Of a DNA stretch of 64,000 nucleotides, positions 12,683-24,127 are shown piece after piece. Below the pieces are notes generated by a model. The model searched no databases. It saw only the letters and a list, made by a program, of their open reading frames with translations, and had not been told where the DNA came from. A program made the position numbers and the translations under genes. Position 1 is the stretch's first letter. The number at the start of each line of letters is the position of its first letter. The stretch comes from Siphonodentalium dalli. Lineage: Eukaryota > Mollusca > Scaphopoda > Gadilida > Siphonodentaliidae. The DNA is taken from NCBI GenBank assembly GCA_032622095.1, contig CP136061.1, positions 11,981,287-12,045,286 on the forward strand, in the 5' to 3' direction.

Positions 12683-15035
12683 GTGCCTTCAAAGCAAGTA
12701 ATGTATCATACATATAAATATCCCAATAAACCAGTTGAGGGCATTGTAAAACCCTGTGTGAATATTGTTGACCAGTCACCGAAATCAGACAGCACACCAA
12801 ATACGATATTATACGATATCGATGATGTGGGTACGTCCTTAAATGACTTATTCTCAGTAAGTTATATCAACCCTTCCGATGATGTTGGACATGTGCGAAT
12901 TGCAGGTAAATGTGCCAATGACCTTGCTGTGAGTACAAGGAATTATTTGTTTTCAGGTTATGAAACGGGCCTCACCGGCCTCACCGGGCAGATGAGGTCC
13001 TTATATAATGATAAATCTCAACCAAATACAATTATGGATGAGCAATATTTGCCCGATGTCCGTAAATCTATAACTGACTCTCAGCACATTTCAGATACCT
13101 CTATGCTGGGCACAGGTGAGTTAGAACTATTCGGTGGTATTACACAAGAATGGATTTATACAAACACTAGTGTGTTTATCGATTTTTTAAATGATAATTC
13201 ATCTGTCAACTATGACGATGACCACGACGAGGACAGTGATGAAAATGATGATGATGAAGATGATGACGATGATGATGATGATGACGATGATGATGATTAT
13301 GATTATGACGACGACGATTGTGATGACAGTGATGACGATGACGTCGATGATGGTGATGCTGATGACGGTAACGATTATGCTGGTGATGAAGATGGTATAA
13401 TTAAGTTGAAGTTCATAGCACTAAATGTAGGCGGCATACGGAAGCGCCTTCATTATCTTGAATAGATATGATATACTGTGTTTGTCAGAAACGAAGCTGT
13501 ATGCAGGGGAATCAGTTATCATTTCAAACTTCGAAATTATATCAAATGTATGTAAATCCACTTCTAGTGGCAGCCGGGCAGGTGGTATTTTAATTGCTAC
13601 AAAGACATCTTCACGTTTGCGTATTGACGTGATACGAAGCGAACTCAAGAGTGTTGCATGGGTTAAAATTGGTCGACCCGGGCATAAGGCAAATAGTTGT
13701 CTGATTCTAGGGGCGGTATATAATCCCCCCGAAAACATAAAATATGCTGATAGTAATTGGCATTCGGATTTACAATTAGAAATTATACGTTTACGAGAAC
13801 TTAGTCATGCTATACTCCTTATGGGGGATTTTAATGCACGAACGGCTCTATTGGATGACCGTATTGAAAATAATAATATTACACATAGCCGGGGCGCAAG
13901 TGCGATACTAGATGCATACATGTTTGACGTTAGCACGGAGTCAGATATTCTCATTCCGGCGCGATGTTCCGAAGACACCGGGAGGCCTAACACATACGGA
14001 TACAGACTTTGACGCATGTCGCGTCAGCAACATGTACATAGTTAATGGTCGCATAGGCAGGGATTGGTAAGCGCACATGCAGAGACGCAGATCTTGTTGA
14101 CTATGCAATCGCTTCAAAAGATGTATTTGCGCGTGTATTGGAGTTTGAAGTATTGGAATTCTCATGTTTGAATTCAGATGTGCATTGTGGTATAAGTTTG
14201 GAACTTAAAACGCAGCACCGGATGTGCGAGCACTTACCAAACAAACAAACAGACGTGCCGAATTGTCATTCAATTAAACCGATAATCAAACCGTGGAATG
14301 ATATGAAAGCGCAGGATTTTATAGCGGGAGTTAAAAAACGTTCAGATGAAATATAATCCAAACTTAAAGCAGTTGAAAAGGCTCCATCACAGTTGGGTAT
14401 TGACAACGCGGCGAACTGTTTAGGAAATATTCTATCAGAACAAGCCGTTCAAATATTTGGCACTCACAACCGAGCATGCACATCGCGACGCACAACAAAA
14501 TGTAAAAGGTGGTTTGACTCAGAATGTCGCCGTAAAAGAAAGTCTTTTAATAAGGCTAGAAAGCAGTACTATTTATGCAAGTCTTTGGACTTTAGAACTA
14601 AATTGAGGAATTCGAGCAAGCAATATAAGCGAACGATGGATAAAAAACGCGCAGAGATGCTTGAAAATTGTAATCGGGAACTGAGGGAAATCCCGAAAAA
14701 GTCATCGGAATGCTTTTGGAAAACTTTGAAAAAATTTACAAACGATAGTGCACGTGTAGCAGTTGAACATATTAACCTTGATAGTATATTCGATCATTTT
14801 AAGGCATTGAATGGGGCAACAAATGATACTGACTTGACTTCGCTCATCGATATTATGTATGCCCTCAATAACGCAGACGGCGAGCTCAATTTGCCTATTG
14901 AAACGCATGAAATCATTGATGTTGTTAATTCTTTGAAAGTAAATAAAGCTGCTGGCGTTGATCAGGTAAGTAATCGTTATATCAAATCTACAATTGATGT
15001 ACTTTTACAATTTTACTCCAGATTATTTCACCCAA
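12683..15035 (+). pseudogene. LINE 'C', 5' half: acidic leader, endonuclease, linker
   Basis: The open frame 12,683-13,465 starts with about 170 unrecognised residues. It then runs through a 60-residue Asp/Glu tract (13,210-13,390) encoded by imperfect GAT/GAC repeats and into the start of an APE-type endonuclease (FIALNVGGI). A frame shift near 13,450-13,460 is followed by YDILCLSETKL (catalytic Glu), GAVYNPPEN and LLMGDFNAR (13,458-14,012), then further shifts near 14,010 and 14,135 and a TAA at about 14,354. The linker 14,393-15,030 is basic (WFDSECRRKRKSFNKARKQY) and ends in the pre-RT segment VNKAAGVDQVSN..I and YSRLF. Homology stops at about 15,035 and resumes in the right position at about 21,300. 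Several disabling changes make it a relic. Confidence 0.85.
13210..13395 (+). repeat. (GAT/GAC)n microsatellite inside LINE 'C' ORF
   Basis: An imperfect trinucleotide tract that encodes nearly pure Asp/Glu in the LINE frame. It keeps frame with the endonuclease start downstream, so it is part of the protein rather than an interruption. A separate long GAT/GAC tract occurs at 33,145-33,595. Confidence 0.8.
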
Positions 15036-15077
15036 ACCTTTGGGTGTTTATTTCACAGCAGTTTCTGGGATAACCTG

Positions 15078-15232
15078 TGTGTCGGCTCATAACATGCGTG
15101 CCAATTGAGGAGAACACGCGAAGGATTTGTGTAAATGTTAGCCCAAACGACATTTCGAAGTAACGACTGCTGTGTTGTTTATTTCGAGGAATAATACGGC
15201 ATCATATGAATGCAGCCCAAATATATTGACAG
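15078..15232 (+). repeat. Dispersed repeat, copy 2 of 2
   Basis: Same orientation and order as 7,285-7,428: GTAAATGTTAGCCCAAAC, GTTGTTTATTTCGAGGAATAATAC, CAGCCCAAATATATTGACAG. The copy begins within about 45 bp of the left border of the LINE 'C' insertion. From 15,240 to 16,180 nothing else can be supported. Confidence 0.7.
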
Positions 15233-16179
15233 GTGTCAAGGGTCTAACTCGAAACTGAGCAATAAAAAACTAATATAATAAATACCGAGAATATTTAATT
15301 TAACGCCAATGGGTCGTTTATGTGCGTTTAAGAGTGTATTTATGCTTAAAGCAACGTGAAATAACGATCTTAAAATGAATTGGCCGGTATATTTTATTAG
15401 TTATCAGGGTTACCAGGGTCGTAGTTGCATAAATTACAATATATTTTTATGCTAAGATAATTGCGTGGTAATTTGTTTGTAATGAATTGATCGGTATTCA
15501 GGTTAACCCAACTCCCATTCATATATGGACATTCCAAATATGGAAAGTGACTAGGGGAACACTCCGACGTTCGTACTCATAATCACCAATTTTTGTACCT
15601 AGCTTGCCTGTCCTAAGTTTCACGGAAAAATTGCTAAATTTATTCTATTTGTCGTTATATATATAATTACCACCACGTTTATTATTCCTTTCATAAAAAT
15701 AAAATGAAACAAGCTGAAGATGATATGTTTAAAATTTATTAAGCATGAAACTGACGATAAGTGACAAGTTGTTATCAGAGTACGTTATACTTGAGATAGT
15801 TACGTTACGCACACGGTCCCCTATCGTATTGCGATAATCGAGATGTCAACTTTTCCGCTTTTATAATTCTCACTAAGTTATACCGTGTTTATATCCGTTT
15901 TATCCTATTTGTTGTTGTGTATTGCATTACTTTGATCAAGTCTGCGCTTGTGTTATTCTCACAAAAGGTAATGCGTGTTTACATTTCACAATTCAACTGC
16001 ATAACGCGTCACCGCTCAGTTTACTGGTTCAGTCTGCGAGTGCAGCGGAAAAAATTTCCACATGTCCGAGCGCCATTAATTCCTTAAATACGACACTATT
16101 TAATCGAATGAGGTCAAATATTCGCATATAACTTGACTCATATGTTATTCTGCACAATTCTGGCCAGTGCCGACTTTCA

Positions 16180-17160
16180 TTTCGCATTACTTTCGTTTTT
16201 ATCAAAATATAACCGTTTTCTATGGAGATTACCATGTAAATTTGTTCAACATAAAAAAAAATCATAGTTTTGCTAATTTCAAGCTAATTTAATACTTTAT
16301 AGCATGGTCAGTGCATAATCTGGCTCATCGAGTGATGGTAGACGTTCCTTCAGTGTACACACCAAATATTTGGTCCCAACGAAGCAGGCTAAAATCCTGA
16401 AATTTGTCAATTGACTTTGAGTGTGAAGAAAATATTCATTTAAACTTCCAAAATTGGTTGAAATATGCTCAACAACATTCAGTTGAATGGTGACATTATT
16501 TATAGTCACCGACTAACTTCCACGGTGAATACAATTTGTTTTTATTGATGACAATTATGTTGCGAGTCATAAAAATGTTAATTTTCGGAAGAAAAAAAAT
16601 CATTGTTTCGCCAATTTCAAGCTAGTGTTGAGCATGGTCAGGGCATTACATATAATGATTAAGATTGCTAAAGAACTGAAATAATGAAATGGGAAACTTT
16701 TACTGACATCTGGTAAGGATTGAGGAGCAGTTGCTAGAGGCCCCAACCCCACCCTCATGGAATACGGAATACCACTTAACACAGAAGTTGGAATACGGAA
16801 TACCATATGGAATACATAAAATTATATGAAAACTTCATTTTTTGGAAGGTCGGCGTACGAATACCGGTATTTTTGGAATACCGAATACCTCCCTAACTGA
16901 GGGGCCGGAATACGGCGTACCTCATAACAGGGCATGGAATACGGCATACGAAAAAGGGGGTGGGGGCCTCATGCTATGGAGCCTCCCAATATATTGTCTG
17001 CTCCACATCTCAATAGAATTCAACAAGATTCAGTTGAATGGTGACATTATTTATAGTCACCGACTAACTTCCACGATGAATCAAATTTGTCTTTATTGGT
17101 GACAATTTATGTCGCGAGTGATAAAAATGTAAATTTTCTGAAGAAAAAAATTAATTGGTT
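16180..17160 (+). repeat. Duplicated ~550-bp segment
   Basis: The block TTCAGTTGAATGGTGACATT through GTCACCGACTAACTTCCACG to a run of A and AATTTCAAGCTAG occurs at about 16,476-16,625 and again at 17,025-17,175. A partial third copy of its end lies at 16,180-16,285. The MITE at 16,737-16,972 sits between the two main copies. Non-coding. From 17,180 to 17,880 I see only short degenerate 'gattctcg' iterations (17,240-17,320). Confidence 0.65.
16737..16972 (+). mobile_element. Small TIR element (GAATACGG MITE), copy 1
   Basis: The ends GAGGCCCCAACCCCACCC and, reversed, GAGGCCCCCACCCCC form terminal inverted repeats of about 18 bp. The interior is rich in GGAATAC(C/G) iterations and contains CGTACGAATACCGGTATTTTTGG. 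TGCTA flanks both ends and may be a short target duplication. An inverted relative lies at 44,925-45,228. Confidence 0.7.
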
Positions 17161-17889
17161 TGCGAATTTCAAGCTAGTTTATAGCGAACATGGGAACCAA
17201 GGTTCAATTTATGCCACACTTCAGAGTGAAATCTGGGCTTATATTTCGGCGAGAATCCAAATCTAGATTCTCGCAAATTACCCTGGATTCTCATGAAAAA
17301 GTATATATGGATTCTCGCAAAATCAGATGAAATATATGCCCTAGTGGAAATATAGCAAATCGTTTAATGTTTTAGAATTTTTTTTTCGGTGATTTATATA
17401 ATTTATATGTTTAAAGACATATTATGGACTTTTTCGGGAGCGAGAAATTGATAAGTTAGTGCTCAGGCATTTTTCCAACGTGGGGAATGTTATCATTCTA
17501 CTAACATCACTGAAAATTTCCAAAAAGATCTACCACACCACTCCATATAGAACTACTCCAAATTGTAAATATTTACATCTCGATTTGGGGCGCAACTATC
17601 GGCTGTAATTAAACAAAAATCATTTTGACACCGATAGTCATTGCATTTAACTAATATATAAGAATGACGTTGTGTAACATCCATTTGGATTAATATTCGT
17701 AACAAATAACTACTTTGAGAAAGATTATTCTTAATTTCTATTTATTTGATCACTCTGCCCGGTGTCTCCCGGAGTGTTTCACATCACTTTAATCAAGGAA
17801 GACTGTAAAGAAAAACTGCATTTCAAGACCACCAAACAACTTTCCTTTTTAGGGCCACCAGATCTTCCAAATATGTACTTCTTCCATTT

Positions 17890-18135
17890 TGCTATCAAAG
17901 ACCGAAAAATGTCTTTAAACTAGAGATCCAAATACCCCCAAGGGCCCCTCTATCTTGATATATTAAAGACCGAAAAATGTCGTTAAACTATAAAGACCGG
18001 CCTGGGACGAAGTAATGCACCTGGCACTCTACCGACTGGACCACCGGGGGCCCCCATTAAACTGTTAAAGACCGAAAATGTCGTTAAATTGCAAAGACCG
18101 AAAAATGTCGTTAAACTAGAGATCCAAACATCCCC
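17890..18135 (+). repeat. Short repeats 'AAAGACCGAAAAATGTCGTTAA'
   Basis: Four or five copies of AAAGACCGAAAAATGTC(G/T)TTAAACT, some followed by AGAGATCCAAA, lie immediately left of the R2 array. A further copy (ATTAAAGAACGAAATATGTC) lies immediately right of it at 19,909-19,935. This suggests that R2 inserted into this repeat. Confidence 0.65.
17998..18055 (-). other. tRNA-like fragment (possible SINE head)
   Basis: On the minus strand the sequence GGTGGTCCAGTCGGTAGAGT fits an RNA polymerase III A box with a tRNA D-arm. No convincing B box or acceptor-stem pairing follows, so it is not an intact tRNA gene. A tRNA-derived SINE head or decayed tRNA is the most likely explanation. Confidence 0.35.
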
Positions 18136-18139
18136 ACCC

Positions 18140-19905
18140 CTATTTTTAGCTCAACTTTACTTTGTAAAGTTTGAGCTATTGCCATGGCTTTGTCGTCCGT
18201 GTGTATGTGTGTACGTAAGGCGTCAACAATGCAGGCTACAGGTCGTACCTTTGGTCGGATCATTATGAAATTTGTCATAGCTGTTGACATCAACATTTAG
18301 ACCAGATTATTAATTTTGGGATCATTCGGAAAAAAAACATGGCCGCCAGTGGCCATCTTGGATTTCAAAATTCAATCCATTAGCACGGGCTACAGGTCGT
18401 ACTGTTTGTCTGATAATCATGAAATTTGTCAAGAATGTTAATAATGACATGTGGATGGGAACGAGTCATTTTGGGGTCATTCGGTCAAAAAACATGGCCG
18501 CAGCAGCTATTTTGGATTTTACTCTTTGTATGACTAAATCTTTAGCACAGACTACAGGTCTTACCTTTAGTCTGATCATCGTAAAATTTTTCATGGCTCT
18601 TAAAATTGGAATGTAGATGGGAACGAGTCATTTTGGGGTCATTCGTACAAAAAATATGGCCGCCAGTGGCCATCTTGGATTTCAAAATGTAATCCATTAA
18701 CACGGGCCACAGGTCGTACAGTTTGTCTGATCATCATGAAATTTGTCATGGATGATAATATTGACATGTAGATGGGAATGAGTAATTTTGGGGTAATTCG
18801 GCCAAAAAACATGGCCGCCAGCAGCCATCTTAGATTTTACTCTTTGTATGACTAAATTCTTTAGCACGGGCTGCCGGTCGTACATTCAGCCTGATCATAG
18901 TAAAATTTGTCATGGATATTAACAATGACATGTGGATGGGAACGAGTAATTTTGGGGTCATTCGACCCAAAAACATGGCCGCCAGCAGCCATCTTGGATT
19001 TTACTCTTTGTATGACTAAATTCTTTAGCACGGGCTACAGGTCGTACTTTCAGTCTGATCATCATAAAATTTGTCAGGAATGTTAATAATGACATGTATA
19101 TGGGAACGGGTCATTTTGGGGTCATTCGGTCAATAAACATTGCCGCCAGCAGCCATCTTGGATTTTACTCTTTGTATGACTAAATCCTTTAGCACAGGCT
19201 ACAGGTCTTACATTTAGTCTGATCATCATAAAATTTGTCATGGCTGTTGAAATTGGAATGTAGATGGGAACGAGTCATTTTGGGGTCATTCAGACAAAAA
19301 ACATGGCCACCAGTGGCCACCTTGGATATCAAAATTTAATCCATTAGCACGGTCCACAGGTCGTACTGTTCGTCTGATCATCATGAAATTTGTCATGGAT
19401 GATAATATTGACATGTAGATGGGAACGAGTAATTTTGAGGTTATTCGGCCAAAAACATGGCCGCCAGCAGCCACCTTAGATTTTACTCTTTGTATGACTA
19501 AATTCTTTAGCACGGGCTACAGGTCGTACTTTCAGTCTGATCATCATGAAATTTGTCAGAAATGTTAATAATGACATGTAGATGGGAAACGAGTCATTTT
19601 GGGGTCATTCGGCCCAATAACATGGCCGCCAGCAGCCATCTTGGATTTTACTCTTTGTATGACCAAATCCTCCAGCGCGGGCTACAAGTCGTACCTTTAG
19701 TCTGATCATCATGAATTTTTCATGGCTGTTGAATTGGAATGTAGATGAGAATGAGACATTTTGGGGACATTCCGACAAAAAACATGGCTGCCAGCGACCA
19801 TATTGGATTTCCAAATTCAATTCTAAATCTTTCCATTCATTGCTCATCACACAAATTTAACTTCTTCTCAAAGTTGAGCTACAGTGTCATTGACACTTTC
19901 ATTTG
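18140..19905 (+). repeat. R2 tandem array, ten units of ~155/164 bp
   Basis: The core CATGGCCGCCAG(C/T) recurs at about 18,339, 18,493, 18,655, 18,810, 18,973, 19,137, 19,302, 19,457, 19,621 and 19,784. Two unit types are mixed: a shorter one with GTGGCCATCTTGGATTTCAAAAT and a longer one with CAGCCATCTTGGATTTTACTCTTTG. The left end carries the hairpin CTCAACTTTAC..GTAAAGTTTGAG. The right end carries CTCAAAGTTGAGCTAC followed by the small hairpin AGTGTCATTGACACT. These end structures suggest one mobile unit, possibly Helitron-like, rather than a plain satellite. Not coding. Confidence 0.8.
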
Positions 19906-19944
19906 AGACATTAAAGAACGAAATATGTCGTTACACCATTAATG

Positions 19945-21295
19945 ATCATTAATACATAATTTGTGTTTATGAAAGTCTGGTACTGACGGGTTTGTTTCCA
20001 TTACATATTCATTGGAACGTAATCAATTATTCTGACAGAAATCATGTTAATATTGCATTTCGTTACTGGTTTCCTTGACTCACATATCTCTCACTGCTTA
20101 ATACTTATAATTAAATCAAATGTTCTGTGTTTTGTGTCACTTCTTCATAGCATTCTGTATTCTGCTATTGAAAAGAAAAACAGTTGTAGTATACCTTAAA
20201 TGTATGAAGGCCTTGGTGGGTATCATGTGAACATATTTCCACCTGTCAAAAACCGCTACAAACGAAATAATATTCAAATATAGACAGACTTTGTTAATAT
20301 ACAAATGAGAAATATTTCATAAACATTATGTTATAGTCGTAAATTTGCCGACTGTTATGTAAACAAAGCATAAAAAGTTACTTTCCTGGTGTTTCTTTAT
20401 ATTATGATGGTAAACATAAAGAGCGTTCTTTGTTGCTCAATTCCTTATTTGGAAATAATAAAGAGCGTTTATACCATTTGTGTGTGATTAGCCAGTAGCA
20501 TTATGCTGCCTTCTATAACACAATCAGACTCTTGTTTAGGTAAAATGTAGTAGGTCTTTATGTAAGCATGATGTTTAAGGGATAGTGATCGTATATTTGA
20601 ACCAAAATGTATGCGTTTTAATATTGATCTGTTTACGGTGTTTGGAACAAATATTTTCGACAACTAAACACTCTCGCCCCTTTAATATAATTAATATAAC
20701 ATCCCTCATCCAATAATCTCCAAATTGCATATCTAATTTCAATCCTAGTTACACGTCACACCGCCCTCATCATTTGCCTTTAAACCGAGTATGCACGGTG
20801 GTGTAATAGAACAACCATTAATTTAACCGTAACCGTAGCATATTTACACGTATACGTGTACGTTTTCACGACAAATCCCCGCTGATCTGTTATTAATGAA
20901 CCAAACAATTAACATGTCAACACATTCTGGCCCGCCAATGCTACAGTGTATACACGTAACGGGGCAAATATGCATATTATATTGACAGCTAACGAGAACA
21001 TTCATCACTATCAATCTGATCACCCCTTTCAGTGGATACGATAGAAACTAAACGAGTTGTTACTTCTAATTACCCGTACTTAATTACACTACTTGCGTGT
21101 TAATAAAGTACGACCCCCACCCCAATCAGAACTAAAGGTGAAACATGGGATTTAGAACATTAATATTTACTCTTACACAGTTCCATATTCAAGGTGTGTC
21201 TTGTGTAATCGTATGTCAGTTGTAACGTTGTGAAACCGCAACCGAACTGAATTCTATTGCTAAATAGTTCATGGGTGACCTGATGCATGCATCTT
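19945..21295. other. AT-rich sequence, no feature seen
   Basis: About 1.35 kb without recognisable coding potential or clear repeats. Only the 14-bp palindrome ACACGTATACGTGT near 20,846 and two 'aagagcg' iterations at 20,419 and 20,461 stand out. Open frames are short and lack family character. Confidence 0.5.
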
Positions 21296-22810
21296 AGTTT
21301 TCTTGTTCAACTTGGTATTAGATACGGGAATATTCTCAGATTGGTGGGCTATCGGCCGATGTATAAAAATAAGGGATGTAAAACAGACCCTAACTCATAC
21401 CGAGGCATCACCTTATTGAGCTGTATTGGTAAGATGTCCACTGGAATCCTGAATCGGCGTCTTGGCACTTATGTCGAGAGTAACAATTTGCTCAAGGATA
21501 ACCAAACGGGTTTTTAGAATGGGTCGCTCAACACTAGATAATATTTTCGTTTTATACAGCCTAACTGAAATTTACCTGCGTGATGGGGAGAAACTGTTCT
21601 GTACTTTTGTTGATTTTCGATACTATTTGGCGAGAGGCGTTATGGGTGAAACTTATGAGAACCGGAATCAACGGCAAGATATTTAATATAATCCGGAACA
21701 TGTACCAGGCTACAAAGTCTTGCGTAGTCAGCAATGGTCGGTTGTCAGATTATTTTGTAAGTAACGTAGGGGTAAAACAAGGCGAAAACCTATCCCCTCT
21801 CCTGTTCTCTATTTACTTAAATGATCTGGAAGATTTTCTAGAAAATTGCGTTACCGAGGGGTTAAACTATCTTAACGATCGAGTTTTCCATGAGTTAGAG
21901 ATTTATCTCAAACTATGGTGCATCTTATAAGCAGATGATTTTGTTTTGTTTGCGGACAATCCTTATGAGATGCAACGAATTTTAGATGCCTTCTCTGACT
22001 ATTCAGAGTCTTGGGAGCTCAAAATTAACACTCAGAAAACTAAGGTAATAATCTTCACCAACATGAAATTGAGTTCTCTCCCAAATTTCATGCTTTGTGG
22101 TGATAAATTAGATATAGTCGAACAGTTTTAGGCATTGAATTATTTTATAACGGATGATTCTATCGGGCAATCAAGTCGATACAAATGAAATCGACAAAAG
22201 CTATGTACGGACTCCTGTCCAAGGTGAGAAATCTTCACCTATCTGCAGACTTAGCATTAAAACTTTTTGATTACCTCATACAACCCATTCTGTTATATGG
22301 ATGTGAATAATGGGGCTTTGAGAATACTCGCGATATCGAGGAGGCTGTCCATCTCAAATTATGTAAGCTCCTAACGAACATGAAAATGAGTACTCCAAAT
22401 TATATGGTTTATGGTGAGCTTGGAAGATGGCCATTGCGTGTTGAAATTGACAAAATAATGACCTCATTTTGGAGCCGCCTAATGACGAAAAAAAAAGTAA
22501 TCACCCCTTCATATTGTACAAGTTAAATTTAGCTATGAAAGGCGGTGGCAGCAAAAGAATACGATACCTTGATCACATTGAAGACATTTAGGTGCGTGCG
22601 GATTGCGAAGACAACTGGAAAACACAGTTACCCGTTTCGAATTCTAAACTTCAATATATGCACAAAAAACCACTTGGCAATTTTTGTCTCCAGTGGAATA
22701 ATGAAGTTTCTCAATCGTCACGAGGAGAATTTTATCGTAACCTGAAAAAATGTCCTTCGCTTAGTCGTTTTTATGTTGAATGTCCCTTTAATTCAATTAT
22801 CTCGCTAGTC

Positions 22811-23141
22811 GACAAACTATTACAAAATGATATTCATCGCACATGATGGCGCCACATAACTGACATGAGCCAATTCCAGATATCCCTTTCTTTTGGTTCT
22901 TAAATTTTGCCCACTTCATAGTTTCAACGCCTAATCTATGATTTGATGTACGAATTCTCTGTATACAGAGAATTCGTACATCTGTATACAGAGAATTCGT
23001 ACATCAAATCATAGATTAGGCGTTGAAACTATGAAGTGGGCAAAATCTAAGAACCAAAAGAAAGGGATTTGGCTGGAATTGGCTCATGTCAGTTATGTGG
23101 CGCCATCATGTGCGATGAATATCATTTTGTAATAGTTTGTC
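22811..23141. repeat. Large near-perfect palindrome, ~160-bp arms
   Basis: The left arm 22,811-22,969 is the reverse complement of 22,981-23,141 with only small differences (for example CCAGATATCCC against CCAGCCAAATCCC). The spacer is about 11 bp. The right arm is LINE 'C' coding sequence in the expected place, so the left arm is an inverted copy that replaced other LINE sequence. A smaller nested palindrome is centred near 22,964. Confidence 0.92.
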
Positions 23142-23489
23142 CAAATTTACGTGAATACCGCGTGAAATATATTTACGAATCGATCTGGAAAAATCCATCG
23201 CGAGAGTCTTTTTATGGCTTATTAAATTATTCTGACACAATGAAGCTAAACAAACTTTCAAACTTTATAAAAATCGGATTGAAACAATTTAAATAACTAT
23301 TCAAATATTTGGCGATCGTGGTGCTTACATGTGTATGCGTCTGTATGTGTGAACATGCAGACATACATATATGTGAAGATCACGTCGTAGATTCCTTATT
23401 CATAGTACAACTATGCATATTATGTTACTATTTGTATGGCTTCCACGTGTTTTAGATATGCAAAATTCCATAACGATTATCGAGTGTGC

Positions 23490-23566
23490 CATAATACAAT
23501 GTCTATGTGTATGTGTTTATGTATGTATATATATATATATATGTATATATATGTATGTGTGTGTAT

Positions 23567-23604
<38 letters not shown>

Positions 23605-23745
23605 TGTATATGTGTATATATATGTATAAATGTGTATGTGTATGTATGTGTTTGTATGCATGTATATTTATACATATGTATGTATGTTTGTGTGTAGGTA
23701 TATACATGAGTATGTATACGTATATAATATGTGTGTATTTATAAG
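23490..23745 (+). repeat. TA/TG microsatellite
   Basis: Mixed GTATGTATATATAT and TGTGTATG iterations of about 250 bp within the 3' UTR of LINE 'C'. Open frames on both strands here come from the repeat and are not genes. Confidence 0.9.
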
Positions 23746-24127
23746 TGTGTGTAAACATTATATGAGTCAATTTAATTACAGATAATAATCATGTACGTAA
23801 TATTGGTACATCATTATTTACAACAACTTGGTTTCCAAAAATAAAATGAGAAAACAGTACTATATATACTAACCATGATGTATATTTATGTAATTTCTTC
23901 TTCTTTTTTTCCCGGTTTGCTTAGAATCTTTAAATAAGTCTATCGAGATCTGTATTGTTCTATTCCGGACATGTTAATGCAATATTGGACCGTAACTGAT
24001 TATTTTCTGCATTGTATTCTGTCTATGTATACCCCGGAAAGTTCTAATTTGTATATAGTGTATATATGTTTTCTCATGTTCCATGTAGTATAATGGCTGA
24101 AAATTCAGCATTACTTACTTACTTACT

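Larger units (their letters stand above)
15036..21300. other. ~6.3 kb composite insertion splitting LINE 'C'
   Basis: Everything between the two complementary LINE 'C' halves: a dispersed repeat at 15,078-15,232, unremarkable AT-rich sequence at 15,240-16,180, a ~545-bp duplication with a MITE (16,180-17,160), short repeats (17,890-18,135), the R2 array (18,140-19,905) and featureless sequence at 19,945-21,300. I found no clear terminal repeats at the outer borders, so it may be one insertion or several nested events. Borders are accurate to about 20 bp. Confidence 0.65.
21301..24127 (+). pseudogene. LINE 'C', 3' half: reverse transcriptase, carboxy end, 3' UTR
   Basis: It starts at LFNLVLDTGIF, exactly where the 5' half ends, and continues with PMYKNKG and SYRGITLLSCIGKM, then a damaged finger/palm region and GVKQGENLSPLLFSIYLNDLEDF at 21,770-21,840. 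The active site follows a stop (DDFVLFADN, about 21,930-21,960). Next come KINTQKTKV, the thumb MYGLLSKVRNL..PILLYGCE (22,200-22,310) and LTNMKMSTPNYMVYGELG. The final domain (23,060-23,295) has C-x2-C-x8-H-x4-C (CQLCG...H...C). Many frameshifts and stops are present, plus the inverted duplication at 22,811-23,141. The 3' UTR ends in GGCTGAAAATTCAGCATTACTTACTTAC, a (TTAC)n tail typical of a target-primed 3' end. Confidence 0.85.

Noticed and set aside
22811-23141. Bacterial-type terminator or attachment site
   Set aside because: The arms are LINE coding sequence and its inverted duplicate; the eukaryotic context makes these labels meaningless.
23413-23770. Overlapping Cys/Tyr/Ile-rich open frames on both strands
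   Set aside because: They are produced by the TA/TG microsatellite.
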